64,000 bases of DNA from Sanguibacter sp. HDW7 (GCF_011300875.1 NZ_CP049862.1:1-64000), one strand, 5' to 3'. Counted from the first letter of the stretch, positions 24,399 to 33,955 are shown. The notes: generated from the sequence alone by a model not told the origin. Program-made: numbers and translations.

Positions 24399-25142
24399 TC
24401 AGCCCTTCGCGCGCGCCGGCAGGCCCTCGACCGCGGAGACCTTCCAGCCGAGCAACGCCTTCTCGAGCGTGAGCGTGAGGCGGACCGTCGTCCCGCCGAG
24501 CTTCGCGTCGGGCCGCTCCGCGTCCTCGACCTTCGCGAACGTGTAGTCGACGACGGCCGTCGGCGAGTCCTCCGTCGGCTTCGTCACCCACTCCCAAACC
24601 TCGCGGTCGAGCGCGGGCGTGAGGTCGCAGCCGCGCAGCTCGCGCCACCGCGCGACGTCGGCCGACGCGGGGTCGACGAGCTGCCTGTCCGTCGTCGGGC
24701 ACGCGTCACCCGTACCGAGCCCGCGCGGCGCGCTGAGCACTGCGGTCGCCCTCTCCGCGGGCGTGACGCGCTCGAACTGCGGGTACCTCTGGCCGAGCAC
24801 CTCCCACCCCGCGATGCCGAGCGACCACAGGAGGAAGAGCACGACGAGGGCCGCGAAGAACTTGAATGCGCCGCGCCGACGGTCGCGGGCGTCGTCCGCG
24901 TACGACGAGCCGCCCCCGCCGACATGGGAGATCTTGTCGCCCTTGCGCGAGAGGTTCGTCCACGCGATGCCGTCCCACCAGCGCTCGCCGCCGTCCGGGT
25001 GGGGGTACCAGCCGGCGGGGCCGACGAGCACGTCGCCCCCGCCCCCGGGCGCGGAGACGGTGCCCCGGGGCGCGCTGCCCGTGCCGGACTGAACTGTGCC
25101 GTCGGGCGTGGAACCGGGCAGGGGCGGCGGCTGAGCGGTCAC
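24399..25142 (-). CDS. DUF2510 membrane protein
   Basis: This 247-residue protein has a Pro/Gly-rich N-terminus, then the DUF2510 signature PAGWYPHPDGGERWWDGIAWT. The signature is written here in two parts: PAGWYPHPDGG and ERWWDGIAWT. One membrane helix follows (about residues 98-118), then an extracellular domain with a Cys pair (DACPTTD and RGCDLTP). I chose GTG 25142 because TAGGCT lies 7 nt upstream, giving a leaderless start; the frame could begin at 25193. DUF2510 proteins are common in actinobacteria, mostly of unknown role. Confidence 0.72.
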   Translation of the reverse strand: MTAQPPPLPGSTPDGTVQSGTGSAPRGTVSAPGGGGDVLVGPAGWYPHPDGGERWWDGIAWTNLSRKGDKISHVGGGGSSYADDARDRRRGAFKFFAALVVLFLLWSLGIAGWEVLGQRYPQFERVTPAERATAVLSAPRGLGTGDACPTTDRQLVDPASADVARWRELRGCDLTPALDREVWEWVTKPTEDSPTAVVDYTFAKVEDAERPDAKLGGTTVRLTLTLEKALLGWKVSAVEGLPARAKG

Positions 25143-25213
25143 GCGTGCGAGCCTACCGAAACCCGCCCCTCCCGACTCGTCATCGTTCTGCACGCTCGGG
25201 AGTGAGCAGAACC

Positions 25214-25320
25214 GCTACGAGTCGCAGAAGCAGGGCGACTCGTAGGTCTGGAGCACCGTCGAACGGTGCTCCAGACCTACGAGTCGGAGGACGGAGTGTG
25301 CAGGGACGCTACGGGTCGGG
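25214..25320. repeat. CTACGAGTCG-family palindromic repeat, intergenic copy
   Basis: A perfect hairpin has 24-bp arms: the left arm (25236-25259) starts CGACTCGTAGGTCTGGAGCA, the loop is CGA, and the right arm is 25263-25286. It is flanked by CTACGAGTCG (25215-25224) on the left and GTGTGCAGGGACGCTACGGG (about 25297-25316) on the right. The same architecture occurs inside hrpA at 54558-54694. Confidence 0.8.
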
Positions 25321-25328
25321 AGAGACGG

Positions 25329-27716
25329 TCAGACCCGGGCCGGCGTGGCCAGGGTGGCGCGCGCCTCGAGGGTGGCCTCCACCAGGTTCTTCAGCGACGC
25401 CTCCGTCTCCGTGTAGCCACGCGTCTTGAGGCCGCAGTCCGGGTTGACCCAGAGCAGCGACGGGTCGACGGACCCGAGCGCGAGCCCGAGCAGCTCCGTG
25501 ATCTCGGCGGTCGACGGCACGCGCGGCGAGTGGATGTCCCACACGCCCGGCCCGACGCCCCGCGCGAAGCCGGCGGCCTCGAGCTCGTCGAGCACCTCCA
25601 TGCGCGAGCGCGCGGCCTCGATCGACGTGACGTCCGCGTCGAGCGCGTCGATCGCCCCGATGACCTCGCCGAACTCCGAGTAGCACAGGTGCGTGTGCAC
25701 CTGTGTCGACGGCGCAGCGCCGGCGGTCGCGAGACGGAACGAGCCGACGGACCACGCGAGGTAGTCGGCGTGCGCCTCGCGGCGCAGCGGCAGGAGCTCG
25801 CGCAGCGCGGGCTCGTCGACCTGGACGACGGCGATCCCGGCGGCCTCGAGGTCCGTGACCTCGTCGCGCAGGGCGAGGCCGATCTGGTCGGCGACCTCCT
25901 GCTTCGCGACGTCGTCGCGGACGAAGGACCACGCCATGATCGTCACCGGGCCCGTGAGCATGCCCTTGACGGGCTTGTCGGACAGCGACTGTGCGTACGA
26001 CGCCCAGCCGACGGTCATGGGTGCGGGCCGCGACACGTCGCCCCACAGGAGCGACGGGCGCGTGCAGCGCGAGCCGTAGGACTGCACCCAGCCGTTCTCG
26101 GTGACCGCGAAGCCGTCGAGCAGCTCGGCAAAGTACTGGACCATGTCGTTGCGCTCGGCCTCGCCGTGGACGAGGACGTCGAGCCCGAGGTCCTCCTGGA
26201 GGCGCACGACGCGCTCGATCTCGGCGCGCATCGCGGCCTCGTACGCGTCGGTCGGGAGCTCGCCCTTCGCGTGCGCGGCACGCGCCTTGCGGATCTCGAC
26301 GGTCTGCGGGAACGAGCCGATCGTCGTCGTCGGCAGGGCAGGGAGCTGCAGGCGCTCTGCCTGCGCCTCGCGCCGCTCGGCGACGTCGCCGCGCGTGCGG
26401 TCGGCGTCGGTCACTGCTGCGGTGCGCGCGCGGACGGCGTCGACGCGGACACCGGCGGCGACGGCGCGTGCGGCGAGGGCCGCGCTCGCGGCCTCGACCT
26501 CGGCGGCGACGGCGTCGGTGCCCGACGCGAGCGCGCGCCCGAGCACCGCGACCTCGGCGACCTTCTCGTCGGCGAAGGCGAGCCACGACCGCAGCCCCGC
26601 GTCGAGGTGGCCCTCGTCGTCGAGCGTGTGCGGCACGTGGAAGAGGCTCGTCGACGACGACGCGGCGACGCCGGCACCGAGGGCGCGCAGCGCGTCGAGC
26701 CGCTCGACGGCCGCCGCGAGGTCGGCACGCCAGACGTTGTGACCGTCGACGACGCCGCCGACGAGGATCTTGCCCGCGAGGCCCGCGCGGACGTCGTCGG
26801 AGAGCGCCGACGGGACGTCGCCCTCGACGAGGTCGAGCGCGACAGCCTCGACGTCGCTCGTCGCGACCGCGGCGAGCGACTCGCGCAGCTCGCCGTACGG
26901 TGCTGCGAGGAGGATCGCGGGACGCTGCGTCCCGACGGCCGGCGCCGTGAGTGCCGCGTACGCGCGGGTGGCAGCCGCCGCGAGCTCGTCGGGCGAGGTG
27001 CGCAGTGTGTCCGTGACGAGCGCGGGCTCGTCGAGCTGCACCCACTGTGCGCCCGCGTCGGCGAGGCGCGCGAGCAGCGCGACGTAGTGCGGCAGCAGGT
27101 CGTCGAGCCGGTCGAGAGGCTCGTAGCCCTCGGGCGCGCCGTCCGCGGCCTTCGACAGGGTGAGGAAGGTGACGGGCCCGACGACGACGGGGCGCGTGAC
27201 GACGCCCGCGGCGGCACCCTCGGCGACCTCGGCGACGAGGGCGTCGCCCGCGAGGCGGAACGCCGTCTCGGGGCCGATCTCGGGGACGAGGTAGTGGTAG
27301 TTCGTGTCGAACCACTTCGTCATCTCGAGCGGTGCGAGGGTGCCTGCGCCGCGTGCGATCGTCGAGTACCCGGCGAGGTCGAGCGTGCCGTCGGCCGCGA
27401 CGAGGTGCGCGAAGCGCTCGGGCACGGCTCCGAAGGTCACGGCCGCGTCGAGGACCTGGTCGTAGTACGAGAACGCCGCGGGGATCGCGGAGTCCTCGGT
27501 GAGGCCGAGGCCTGCGAGGCGCGCGCGGGTCGAGGCGCGCAGCCCGGCTGCGACCTCGGTGAGCTCGGTCTCGGTCGTGCGCCCGGCCCAGAAGGACTCG
27601 AGCGCGCGCTTGAGCTCGCGGCGGGGACCGATGCGGGGGTAGCCGAGGATCGTGGCCGTCGGAAATGCGGGAATCGTCCCGCCGGAAAGGGCGCGGGTGC
27701 CCTGGGAGGTGGTCAT
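25329..27716 (-). CDS. metE: Cobalamin-independent methionine synthase
   Basis: This 795-residue enzyme transfers a methyl group from 5-methyltetrahydrofolate (polyglutamate) to homocysteine, the last step of methionine synthesis, in the cytosol. It begins with the usual [20 protein letters not shown]. The C-terminal half holds the homocysteine and zinc region: [13 protein letters not shown] with the His and Cys ligands, and [11 protein letters not shown] with the last Cys. Length is normal (about 750-800). CCAGGAG precedes the ATG. It is 22 nt downstream of metF, and the pair is preceded by a SAM riboswitch. Confidence 0.96.
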   Translation of the reverse strand: MTTSQGTRALSGGTIPAFPTATILGYPRIGPRRELKRALESFWAGRTTETELTEVAAGLRASTRARLAGLGLTEDSAIPAAFSYYDQVLDAAVTFGAVPERFAHLVAADGTLDLAGYSTIARGAGTLAPLEMTKWFDTNYHYLVPEIGPETAFRLAGDALVAEVAEGAAAGVVTRPVVVGPVTFLTLSKAADGAPEGYEPLDRLDDLLPHYVALLARLADAGAQWVQLDEPALVTDTLRTSPDELAAAATRAYAALTAPAVGTQRPAILLAAPYGELRESLAAVATSDVEAVALDLVEGDVPSALSDDVRAGLAGKILVGGVVDGHNVWRADLAAAVERLDALRALGAGVAASSSTSLFHVPHTLDDEGHLDAGLRSWLAFADEKVAEVAVLGRALASGTDAVAAEVEAASAALAARAVAAGVRVDAVRARTAAVTDADRTRGDVAERREAQAERLQLPALPTTTIGSFPQTVEIRKARAAHAKGELPTDAYEAAMRAEIERVVRLQEDLGLDVLVHGEAERNDMVQYFAELLDGFAVTENGWVQSYGSRCTRPSLLWGDVSRPAPMTVGWASYAQSLSDKPVKGMLTGPVTIMAWSFVRDDVAKQEVADQIGLALRDEVTDLEAAGIAVVQVDEPALRELLPLRREAHADYLAWSVGSFRLATAGAAPSTQVHTHLCYSEFGEVIGAIDALDADVTSIEAARSRMEVLDELEAAGFARGVGPGVWDIHSPRVPSTAEITELLGLALGSVDPSLLWVNPDCGLKTRGYTETEASLKNLVEATLEARATLATPARV

Positions 27717-27738
27717 GCTGGTGCTCCTGGAGGTGAGA

Positions 27739-28740
27739 TCAGGGGCCGTCGACTCGTGCGACGTCCCTGAGGGGTTCACCGACCCGCGGCCCTCCGGCCA
27801 GGTCCGACGCGATCTGCGCGCCGCCGCCGAGGTGTACACCCTCGAGCAGGTCCAGTGCTGGTGCAGCGTTGTTGAACGTGTAGACGTGCAGGCCCGGCGC
27901 CCCGGCGTCGAGGACGTCCCGCGCGAGGGCGATCGACGCGCGCATGCCGTGCGCGTGCCTCTCGTCCTCGGGCAGGGCCTCGAGCTCCGAGGTGAGCCGG
28001 ACGGGCACTGGCACGCCCGTGAGCTCCGCGACGCGGTGCAGCCGCCGGGGCTCGGTCGTCGGCAGGACGCCGGCGAGGATCGGGATGGTGACGCCCGCGG
28101 TGCGGGCGCGCTCGACGAAGTCGACGTACGTCGAGGCCTCGTAGAAGAGCTGGGTGATGGCGAACGTCGCGCCGGCCTCCTGCTTGACGAGCAGGCGCTC
28201 GACCTCCTGCGCGGGCGTCGTGCCCGCGGCGAGGTTGCCGCCGGGGAACGTCGCGACGGCGATGGTCAGCGGACGCGTCGCGCCGCGCAGCGCGCTCGCG
28301 GGCGACTCGCCGCAGCGCACGGCCTCGACCTGCTGGAGCAGGCGGATGAGGTCCTCCGAGGAGTTGACGCCGCCCGGGCGCGGGGTCCAGTCGGGCTGCC
28401 CGGCGGGCGGGTCGCCGCGGAGGGCGAGAAACGAGCGGACGCCGGCGTCGAGGAACTCGCGGACGACCTCGGTGACATGGTCGCGGGTCGCAGCGACGCA
28501 CGTGAGGTGTGCGATCGGCAGGACGGGCGTGTCACGGGCGATCGTCTGGACGACCTGCCGTGTGGTCGCGCGGTCGGTGCCGGCGGCGCCGTACGTGACG
28601 GAGACGAAGTCGGGGCGCGCGGCGAGGAGGGCGCGGGCGGTCGCCCAGAACTTCGGTGCCGCGTCCGGGTTGCGCGGGGGCATGAGCTCGAACGAGACGG
28701 TCGGGCGCGCGGGGGCGCCGCCGGTGCCGGTGATGCTCAT
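27739..28740 (-). CDS. metF: Methylenetetrahydrofolate reductase
   Basis: This 333-residue flavoprotein reduces methylenetetrahydrofolate to methyltetrahydrofolate, the methyl donor used by MetE. Family patterns are SFELMPPRN at the N-terminus, [45 protein letters not shown] and [13 protein letters not shown] lies 6 nt before the ATG, immediately after the riboswitch. The gene order metF-metE with 22 nt between them gives a compact methyl-transfer operon. Confidence 0.95.
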   Translation of the reverse strand: MSITGTGGAPARPTVSFELMPPRNPDAAPKFWATARALLAARPDFVSVTYGAAGTDRATTRQVVQTIARDTPVLPIAHLTCVAATRDHVTEVVREFLDAGVRSFLALRGDPPAGQPDWTPRPGGVNSSEDLIRLLQQVEAVRCGESPASALRGATRPLTIAVATFPGGNLAAGTTPAQEVERLLVKQEAGATFAITQLFYEASTYVDFVERARTAGVTIPILAGVLPTTEPRRLHRVAELTGVPVPVRLTSELEALPEDERHAHGMRASIALARDVLDAGAPGLHVYTFNNAAPALDLLEGVHLGGGAQIASDLAGGPRVGEPLRDVARVDGP

Positions 28741-28756
28741 GGGTAGCCTCCGCAGG

Positions 28757-28866
28757 GTCGGTCCATCGGACCTGGCGTGAGCACCCGTTCCCTCAGGAGG
28801 CTTCCTCTTGGGCGGGTTGCTGCGGCGTCGACGAGCCAGGACTCTCGGCCGCTCTGGATGGTGGTG
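28757..28866 (-). ncRNA. SAM riboswitch (S-box-like) upstream of metF-metE
   Basis: Read on the minus strand the RNA shows CCAUC-CAGAG-CGGCCGAGAG, then UGGCUCGUCGACGCCGC, AGCAACC, GGUGCU, and GAUGG, which closes the P1 stem with the first CCAUC. These match the conserved AGAG, kink-turn GA..., GAUGAAGCC-like, GCAACC and GGUGCU elements of SAM-I-type riboswitches in order and spacing. High S-adenosylmethionine would reduce expression of the downstream genes. The Shine-Dalgarno of metF lies 13 nt after the P1 stem, so control of translation is possible. The exact class (SAM-I versus a SAM-IV-like variant) is not certain. Confidence 0.8.
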
Positions 28867-28935
28867 CGAGCCTAGGGGCGGCGCGCACCCCCACCCAAGC
28901 CGTCCCGGATCGTGAGACTGCGGTCCGGCAAGCGG

Positions 28936-29478
28936 TCAGCGGCGACGACGGTTGCGCGGGTCCGTCGGCGGGAACTCGCCGTCGTCGGAGCCGTCGTCCG
29001 CCTGGAACAGCAGCTCGGAGAGCTGCTTCTTCACCTCGGCGACGCGCGGCACGTCGTAGAGCAGCACGCCCGCCTTCTCCGTCGCGTCGGACACGACGAT
29101 CGTCCCGCAGCCGAGCATCTGGTCGAGCAGGTCGCGCTCGTACGTGAAGTCGTTGATGCGGAACAGCGGGATGTCGCGACCCGTCTTCGTGATGATCCCC
29201 GTGCGCGTGATGAGGCGACGCGTCGTGAACGTGTACGACGTCGTCCGCCACTGCAGGTACGGCACGACCGTCCACACGACGATGACGACGAGCGCGACGA
29301 CCCCGATCGCGGCCATGAGCCACGTCTTGGCATCGTTGTCCGGCAGCAGCAGGAGCGCCGCGACGACGCCCCCCGCCGCGAGCAGCAGGACGAGGAAGGG
29401 CACGAAGACCTTCTTGACGTGGGGGCGGGTCTGCAGGATGACGCGCTCGTCGTCACCCAGGCTGCGATCGATCGACAT
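28936..29478 (-). CDS. PH-domain membrane protein (bPH2 family)
   Basis: This 180-residue protein has a cytosolic N-terminus (MSIDRSLGDDERVILQTRPH), two membrane segments (about residues 24-70) and a bacterial PH domain. The domain contains the typical WRTTSYTFTTRRLITRTG, followed by GRDIPLFRINDF. It ends with a basic tail of Arg. AAGGAT precedes the ATG. Such proteins are widespread in actinobacteria; role unknown, probably membrane or protein scaffold. Confidence 0.85.
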   Translation of the reverse strand: MSIDRSLGDDERVILQTRPHVKKVFVPFLVLLLAAGGVVAALLLLPDNDAKTWLMAAIGVVALVVIVVWTVVPYLQWRTTSYTFTTRRLITRTGIITKTGRDIPLFRINDFTYERDLLDQMLGCGTIVVSDATEKAGVLLYDVPRVAEVKKQLSELLFQADDGSDDGEFPPTDPRNRRRR

Positions 29479-29548
29479 GGGGCGATCCTTGCAGATCGTC
29501 GGGTGGCGCGGCACCCTGGGGCGCCCCGCGTCCGGGGACATCCTGGGC

Positions 29549-31099
29549 TCAGCGACCGCGGACGTCGCCCTCGCGATGCACGACGTACCCTCGCGCCTCC
29601 CACCTGTCGCGCGCGACGTCGGCCGCCGCGAGGAACGCGTCGAGGTCCCGCGGCGAGCCCCACGCGACCGACGCCTCGGCCGCGAGCCGGGGCAGCAGCT
29701 GATACGTGACGTCGCCCCACGTCGGCAGCGTCTCGGTGAACAGGCACGTCTCGACCCCGACGATCCGCGCCGGGTCGATGCCCTCGAGCTCCTTCTCCGG
29801 CGACCAGTCGTAGGCCGTCCGCAGGTCGATCGTCCCCGCCCACCGCAGCCCGAGCACCTGACGGTCGTCATGCTTCATGTCGAGATACGCCTTGCGCGCG
29901 GGTGATGCGACGACCTCGAGGTCGAGCTCCTCGACCCGCTCGCCGATCGCAGAGGTGCTGCCGTCGTGCGTCCAGAACTGCAGGCGCGAACCCGCCGGCA
30001 GGTCCGCGACGTACGCGTCCTGCCACATCGTCAGCGCCTTGCCCGTGCTCGCGGCGAGCGCGCCCAGCCGCGTCACGTACGTCGCGTACTCCTCGCGCGA
30101 GAGCGTGTGCGCCTCGTCGCCGCCGAGGTGGATCCGGTCGCCGCGCGTGTGCTCGGCGACGGTCTCGACGATGTCGGTGACGAGGTCCCACGACGCCTCC
30201 GACGTGAGGTCCACCGAGCTGAAGCCCACGTCGATCCCGCGGTAGTGCTCGCGCGGCAGCCCGTCCGGGCTCGCCTCCGGATAGGCGACGAGCAGGGCGT
30301 TCGTGTGGCCGGGCAGGTCGATCTCCGGGACGACGGTCATGTGGCGGGCGGCCGCGTAGTCCTGGAGGTCCTCGTACTCGGCGAGCGTGAGGTAGCCGCC
30401 CTCGCCGCCCGAGACGTCGTTGCGCGATGCGACCTCCGCGAGCCGTGGCCGGTCCGGGATCTCGAGGCGCCAGCCCTGGTCGTCGGTGAGGTGCAGGTGG
30501 AGCTCGTTGAAGCGCAGCTCGGTCGCGAGGTCGACGAGGTCGCGGAGCTGCTCGGGCCCGTGGAAGTGGCGTGCGACGTCGATCATCACGGAACGCACGC
30601 GGTAGCGGGGGGAGTCGACGACCCGCCCGGCGGCCACGGTCCCGGCGGGGTCGATCATCTGTGCGAGCGCCGTCACGGCCCAGTACGCACCTGCGGGGCC
30701 GCCGGCGGCCAGGGTGAGTCCGTCCGTGCCGACGGTGAGCGTGTAGTCCTCGGGACCTGTCGCGTCCTGCGTGGCTGCCGCTGCCGTGCTCGCGGGGCCG
30801 TCGGGGAGCGTCGCCGCGAGCTCGTCGGCCAGCCGGGCGGCGTTCGGCGCCCAGGACCGCAGCGCGTCGGCGAGCGCGCCGACCTGCGAGGCGCCCGCGG
30901 GGAGCCGTTCGCCCGTGAGCTCGGCGGTCTGCGGCGCGGGCAGGAGCGTGTGCGCGACGCTCGCGGGCGCGGAGTCGTCGCGCAGGCTCCGCACGATGAG
31001 GAACCCCGTCGCGAGCGCGATCGCGACGATCGCCGCGACGAGGGCGACCGTGCGACGCTTCGCTCCGCGCCGGACCTGGGTGCTCTCGCTCGACGTCAT
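29549..31099 (-). CDS. Beta-N-acetylhexosaminidase, GH20, membrane-anchored
   Basis: This 516-residue enzyme hydrolyses terminal beta-GlcNAc (or GalNAc) from chito-oligosaccharides or glycans by substrate-assisted catalysis. An uncleaved-looking N-terminal membrane segment lies at residues 17-38, so the catalytic part is outside the cell. The GH20b-like domain is at about residues 60-160. The TIM barrel follows, with HLTDDQGWRLEIP, PEIDLPGHTNALL and the catalytic Asp328-Glu329 in HLGGDEAH. It is next to a cytosolic paralogue in the same orientation, separated by a terminator. Confidence 0.92.
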   Translation of the reverse strand: MTSSESTQVRRGAKRRTVALVAAIVAIALATGFLIVRSLRDDSAPASVAHTLLPAPQTAELTGERLPAGASQVGALADALRSWAPNAARLADELAATLPDGPASTAAAATQDATGPEDYTLTVGTDGLTLAAGGPAGAYWAVTALAQMIDPAGTVAAGRVVDSPRYRVRSVMIDVARHFHGPEQLRDLVDLATELRFNELHLHLTDDQGWRLEIPDRPRLAEVASRNDVSGGEGGYLTLAEYEDLQDYAAARHMTVVPEIDLPGHTNALLVAYPEASPDGLPREHYRGIDVGFSSVDLTSEASWDLVTDIVETVAEHTRGDRIHLGGDEAHTLSREEYATYVTRLGALAASTGKALTMWQDAYVADLPAGSRLQFWTHDGSTSAIGERVEELDLEVVASPARKAYLDMKHDDRQVLGLRWAGTIDLRTAYDWSPEKELEGIDPARIVGVETCLFTETLPTWGDVTYQLLPRLAAEASVAWGSPRDLDAFLAAADVARDRWEARGYVVHREGDVRGR

Positions 31100-31171
31100 G
31101 CGGCGATCGTGGCAGAGCGCCCGTCCGTGCGGAAGGGGTCGTTATGGCCGGGTCGGCACGCATGCGGACGA

Positions 31172-31210
31172 CGACGGGGCCCGGACCGACGAGCGGTCCG
31201 GGCCCCGTCG
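31172..31210. terminator. 17-bp perfect hairpin between the two GH20 genes
   Basis: CGACGGGGCCCGGACCG (31172-31188), loop ACGAG, exact complement (31194-31210). It ends the transcript of the hexosaminidase at 31221-32642. Confidence 0.8.
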
Positions 31211-31220
31211 GGCACGAGCG

Positions 31221-32642
31221 TCAGACGCCGCGGCGGTCGCCCGGGTGGTGGACGACCTCGCCGGCCGCCTCCCAGCGCGCGACGTGCACGGCGACGTCCT
31301 TCTCGAAGGCGTCGAAGTCGCGCGGCGAGCCCCACGCGACCGAGGCCTCGGCCGCGATGCGCGGCAGCAGCTGGTACGTCACGTCGCCCCAGTTCCGCAC
31401 CGTCTCCGTCCACAGCGCGGTCTCGACGCCGACGACGCGCTCGGCGCGGACGCCCGGAAGCCCGGCGACCGGGTCCCAGTCGTAGGCGGTGCGCAGGTCG
31501 ATGAGACCGGCCCAGTCCTGCCCGACGACCTGTTCGGCGTCGTGGAACATGTCGAGGTAGGCCTTGGGCGCGGGCGAGGAGACGACGCGGAGGTCGAGCT
31601 CCTCGACGCGGGCGGCGAGCATCTCGGTGTCGACCTTGTGCGTCCAGAACTGCAGCCACGAGCCGGTGGGCAGGTCGCCGTGGAGCGCCTCCTGCCACAT
31701 CGTCAGGTGCTTGCCGACGGCAGCCCCGAGCGCGCCGAGACGCGTGACGTAGACCCCGTAGTCCTTCTCGTCGAGCGTGAGGCACTCGTCGCCGCCGAGG
31801 TGGATGCGGCTGCCGCGCGTGTGCTCGGCGACGGTCGTGACGATGTCGGTGACGAGGTCCCACGACGCGTCCGACGTGAGGTCGACCGTGCTGAAGCCGA
31901 CCTTCGTACCCGTGTAGGGCTCGCGCGCCGCGCCGTCCTGCGAGGCCTCGGGGTAGGCGACGAGCAGGGCGTGCGTGTGCCCGGGAAGGTCGATCTCGGG
32001 GACGATCTCGACGTGCCGCGCGGCGGCGTGGTCCTGGAGAGCGACGTAGTCCTCGAGCGTGAGGTAGCCGCCGGGGCCGTCGGAGCAGTCGGTCGTCGCG
32101 CCGCGCTCGGTGAGCAGGGGGCGCGACGGGATCTCGAGCCGCCAGCCCTGGTCGTCCGTCAGGTGCAGGTGGAGGCTGTTGAACCGCAGCTCGGAGGCGA
32201 TGTCGACGAGGCGGCGCAGGTGGTCGAGGCCGTAGAAGTGGCGCGCGATGTCCATCATCACGCCACGGTGCGGGTAGGCGGGGGCGTCCTCGATCTCGCC
32301 GAGGGCGACCGTGCCGGCGGCGGCGTCGATCGTCTGCGCGAGGACCGTGACGGCCCAGTACGCGCCCGCGGCGTCCGCCGCTGCGAGGGTGAGGGACTCT
32401 GCCGTGACGACGAGGCGTGAGCCCTCGGCGTCGAGCGACGGGTCGAGGGTCGCGGTGACGCTGCCCGCGGCGGGAGCGTCACCGAGGATCGCCGCGAGCT
32501 CGGCGGCGCGTCGCGCCGCGTGCGGCGCCCAGGTGCCGAGCGCTTCGGCCAGCGCCGTGATCTCGTCGGCCCCGACCGCGCGGAACGAGCCGGTCAGAAC
32601 GTTTCGATGAGGTGCAGGAATGATGGCTGGAGTGTTGTTCAC
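31221..32642 (-). CDS. Beta-N-acetylhexosaminidase, GH20, probably cytosolic
   Basis: This 473-residue paralogue of the neighbouring enzyme lacks a signal peptide or membrane segment, so it should act inside the cell on imported chito-oligosaccharides. Motifs are HLTDDQGWRLEIP, PEIDLPGHTHALL and catalytic Asp285-Glu286 in HLGGDECL. The start is a GTG preceded by AAGGA. It is divergent from the ROK regulator with 86 nt between starts; the operator at 32705-32725 lies in that gap, so it is a probable target of that regulator. Confidence 0.92.
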   Translation of the reverse strand: MNNTPAIIPAPHRNVLTGSFRAVGADEITALAEALGTWAPHAARRAAELAAILGDAPAAGSVTATLDPSLDAEGSRLVVTAESLTLAAADAAGAYWAVTVLAQTIDAAAGTVALGEIEDAPAYPHRGVMMDIARHFYGLDHLRRLVDIASELRFNSLHLHLTDDQGWRLEIPSRPLLTERGATTDCSDGPGGYLTLEDYVALQDHAAARHVEIVPEIDLPGHTHALLVAYPEASQDGAAREPYTGTKVGFSTVDLTSDASWDLVTDIVTTVAEHTRGSRIHLGGDECLTLDEKDYGVYVTRLGALGAAVGKHLTMWQEALHGDLPTGSWLQFWTHKVDTEMLAARVEELDLRVVSSPAPKAYLDMFHDAEQVVGQDWAGLIDLRTAYDWDPVAGLPGVRAERVVGVETALWTETVRNWGDVTYQLLPRIAAEASVAWGSPRDFDAFEKDVAVHVARWEAAGEVVHHPGDRRGV

Positions 32643-32692
32643 GGTGGGGGATCCTTCATCCGTTGCGACTTGGTAACGGAGGGGCTCGGGGG

Positions 32693-32725
32693 TTGACCAG
32701 AGATAGTAAGTAAGGTGTACTTACT
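32693..32725 (+). promoter_or_regulatory. ROK promoter with AGTAAGTA-N5-TACTTACT operator
   Basis: TTGACC (32693-32698) and TGTACT (32716-32721) are 17 nt apart. The perfect dyad AGTAAGTA (32705-32712), spacer AGGTG, TACTTACT (32718-32725) covers the spacer and -10 box. The ATG at 32729 follows 7 nt after the -10, so the mRNA is leaderless. A repressor bound here would block its own promoter and could also act on the divergent hexosaminidase gene. Confidence 0.75.
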
Positions 32726-32728
32726 TTC

Positions 32729-33886
32729 ATGGCAAGGACGACATCGTCGCGAGACGCACGGCAGGCGAACCAGCGCGTCGCTGCGCCTGTGGGGAAGATT
32801 CTCCCCTCCGACACCCGCCTGCACCACCGTACCCTTGTTCTGCAGCATCTTGTCGACGAGGGCCCCCAGTCGCGCGCCGACCTCGCTCGGCTCACCAAGC
32901 TCGCACGCGTGACCATCTCCGACGTCGTCTCCGGCCTCATCGCGGACGAGCTCGTCATCGAGCTCGGCGTCCGCCCCGGCACCCACATGGGCAAGCCCGC
33001 GACGCTCGTCGGCGTCAACCCCACCGGCGCGTACATCGCCTGCCTCGACCTCTCCGGCGACCACGACCTCCGCGGCTCCGTCGTCGACCTCGAGGGCACC
33101 GTCGTCGTCACCCACGAGGTCGCGCTCGGTGACGACCGCGGGGACGACGCCGTCGACCGCACGGTCGAGCTCGCCCGCCGCCTGCTCCTCGACGCCCCCG
33201 GCCGCGTCCTCGGCCTCGGCGTCGGCACGCCGGGCATCGTCTCCGTCGACGGAGTCGTCCGCGACGCCCCCAACCTCCGCTGGGAGCGCCTCGCGCTCGG
33301 CCAGCACCTCCGCGACGCCCTGGGTGTCCCCGTCCACGTCGCGAACGACGCCGACAGCGCCGTCCTCGCCGAGGACACCTTCAGCAAGGGCGGCGGCACC
33401 GGCCTCCTCCTCGTCGAGATCGGACGCGGCGTCGGCGCCGGCATCCTCCTCGACGGCAACCTCCTCCGCGGCCCCTACGGCACCGCGGGCGAGATTGGTC
33501 ACGTCACCGTCGTCCCCGACGGCGACCCCTGCACCTGCGGCCGCAACGGCTGCCTCGAGCCCCTCGTCGCCGCGCCGCGCCTCCGCGCCCGCATCGCGGG
33601 ACTCACCGAGGCCCAGGCCGCCAGCGAGCTCTCCTCCGCCGGGCGTCAGCTCGGCACCGTCCTCGCACCCGTCGTGCAGGCTCTCGGCCTGCGTGACGTC
33701 GTGCTGTCCGGACCGTCCGAGCTTCTCGACGGTCCCTTCCGCCAGGCGACCGAGTCCACGGTCCTGGCACTCACCCGTCCCTTCGCCGACGAGCAGGTCA
33801 CTGTTCGCATGTCGGCGCTGGGTCGCGACGGCGTCCTCCACGGCGCTGCCGCACTGGTCCTCGACGGCGAGCTCGGGCTCGCCTGA
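32729..33886 (+). CDS. ROK family transcriptional repressor
   Basis: This 385-residue protein has an N-terminal winged HTH (about residues 30-85, HLVDEGPQSRADLARLTKLA then RVTISDVVSGL) and a ROK sugar-binding domain with the zinc site CTCGRNGCLE. The kinase phosphate motif is degenerate (DLSGDHDLRG), so it should bind a sugar or sugar phosphate rather than phosphorylate it. Position between hexosaminidase and GlcNAc uptake genes makes GlcNAc, GlcNAc-6-phosphate or chitobiose likely ligands. It probably represses itself through the dyad at its promoter. Confidence 0.9.
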   Translation: MARTTSSRDARQANQRVAAPVGKILPSDTRLHHRTLVLQHLVDEGPQSRADLARLTKLARVTISDVVSGLIADELVIELGVRPGTHMGKPATLVGVNPTGAYIACLDLSGDHDLRGSVVDLEGTVVVTHEVALGDDRGDDAVDRTVELARRLLLDAPGRVLGLGVGTPGIVSVDGVVRDAPNLRWERLALGQHLRDALGVPVHVANDADSAVLAEDTFSKGGGTGLLLVEIGRGVGAGILLDGNLLRGPYGTAGEIGHVTVVPDGDPCTCGRNGCLEPLVAAPRLRARIAGLTEAQAASELSSAGRQLGTVLAPVVQALGLRDVVLSGPSELLDGPFRQATESTVLALTRPFADEQVTVRMSALGRDGVLHGAAALVLDGELGLA

Positions 33887-33922
33887 CGGAACTGCGTTAC
33901 CTGTCCACTCATCACCATGTCA

Positions 33923-33940
33923 GCGGTCGAGGCCGACCGC
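33923..33940. promoter_or_regulatory. Hairpin before the binding-protein gene
   Basis: GCGGTCG (33923-33929), loop AGGC, CGACCGC (33934-33940), ending about 15 nt before the start codon. It could stabilise the mRNA 5-prime end or act as a weak terminator after the ROK gene. Confidence 0.4.
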
Positions 33941-33955
33941 CGAAGGGATAGATCG

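Noticed and set aside
33887-33955. DasR-type box (ACTGGTCTAGACCACT-like) upstream of the sugar-binding lipoprotein
   Set aside because: No such sequence is present there or at the ROK promoter. The only clear dyad in the locus is AGTAAGTA-N5-TACTTACT.
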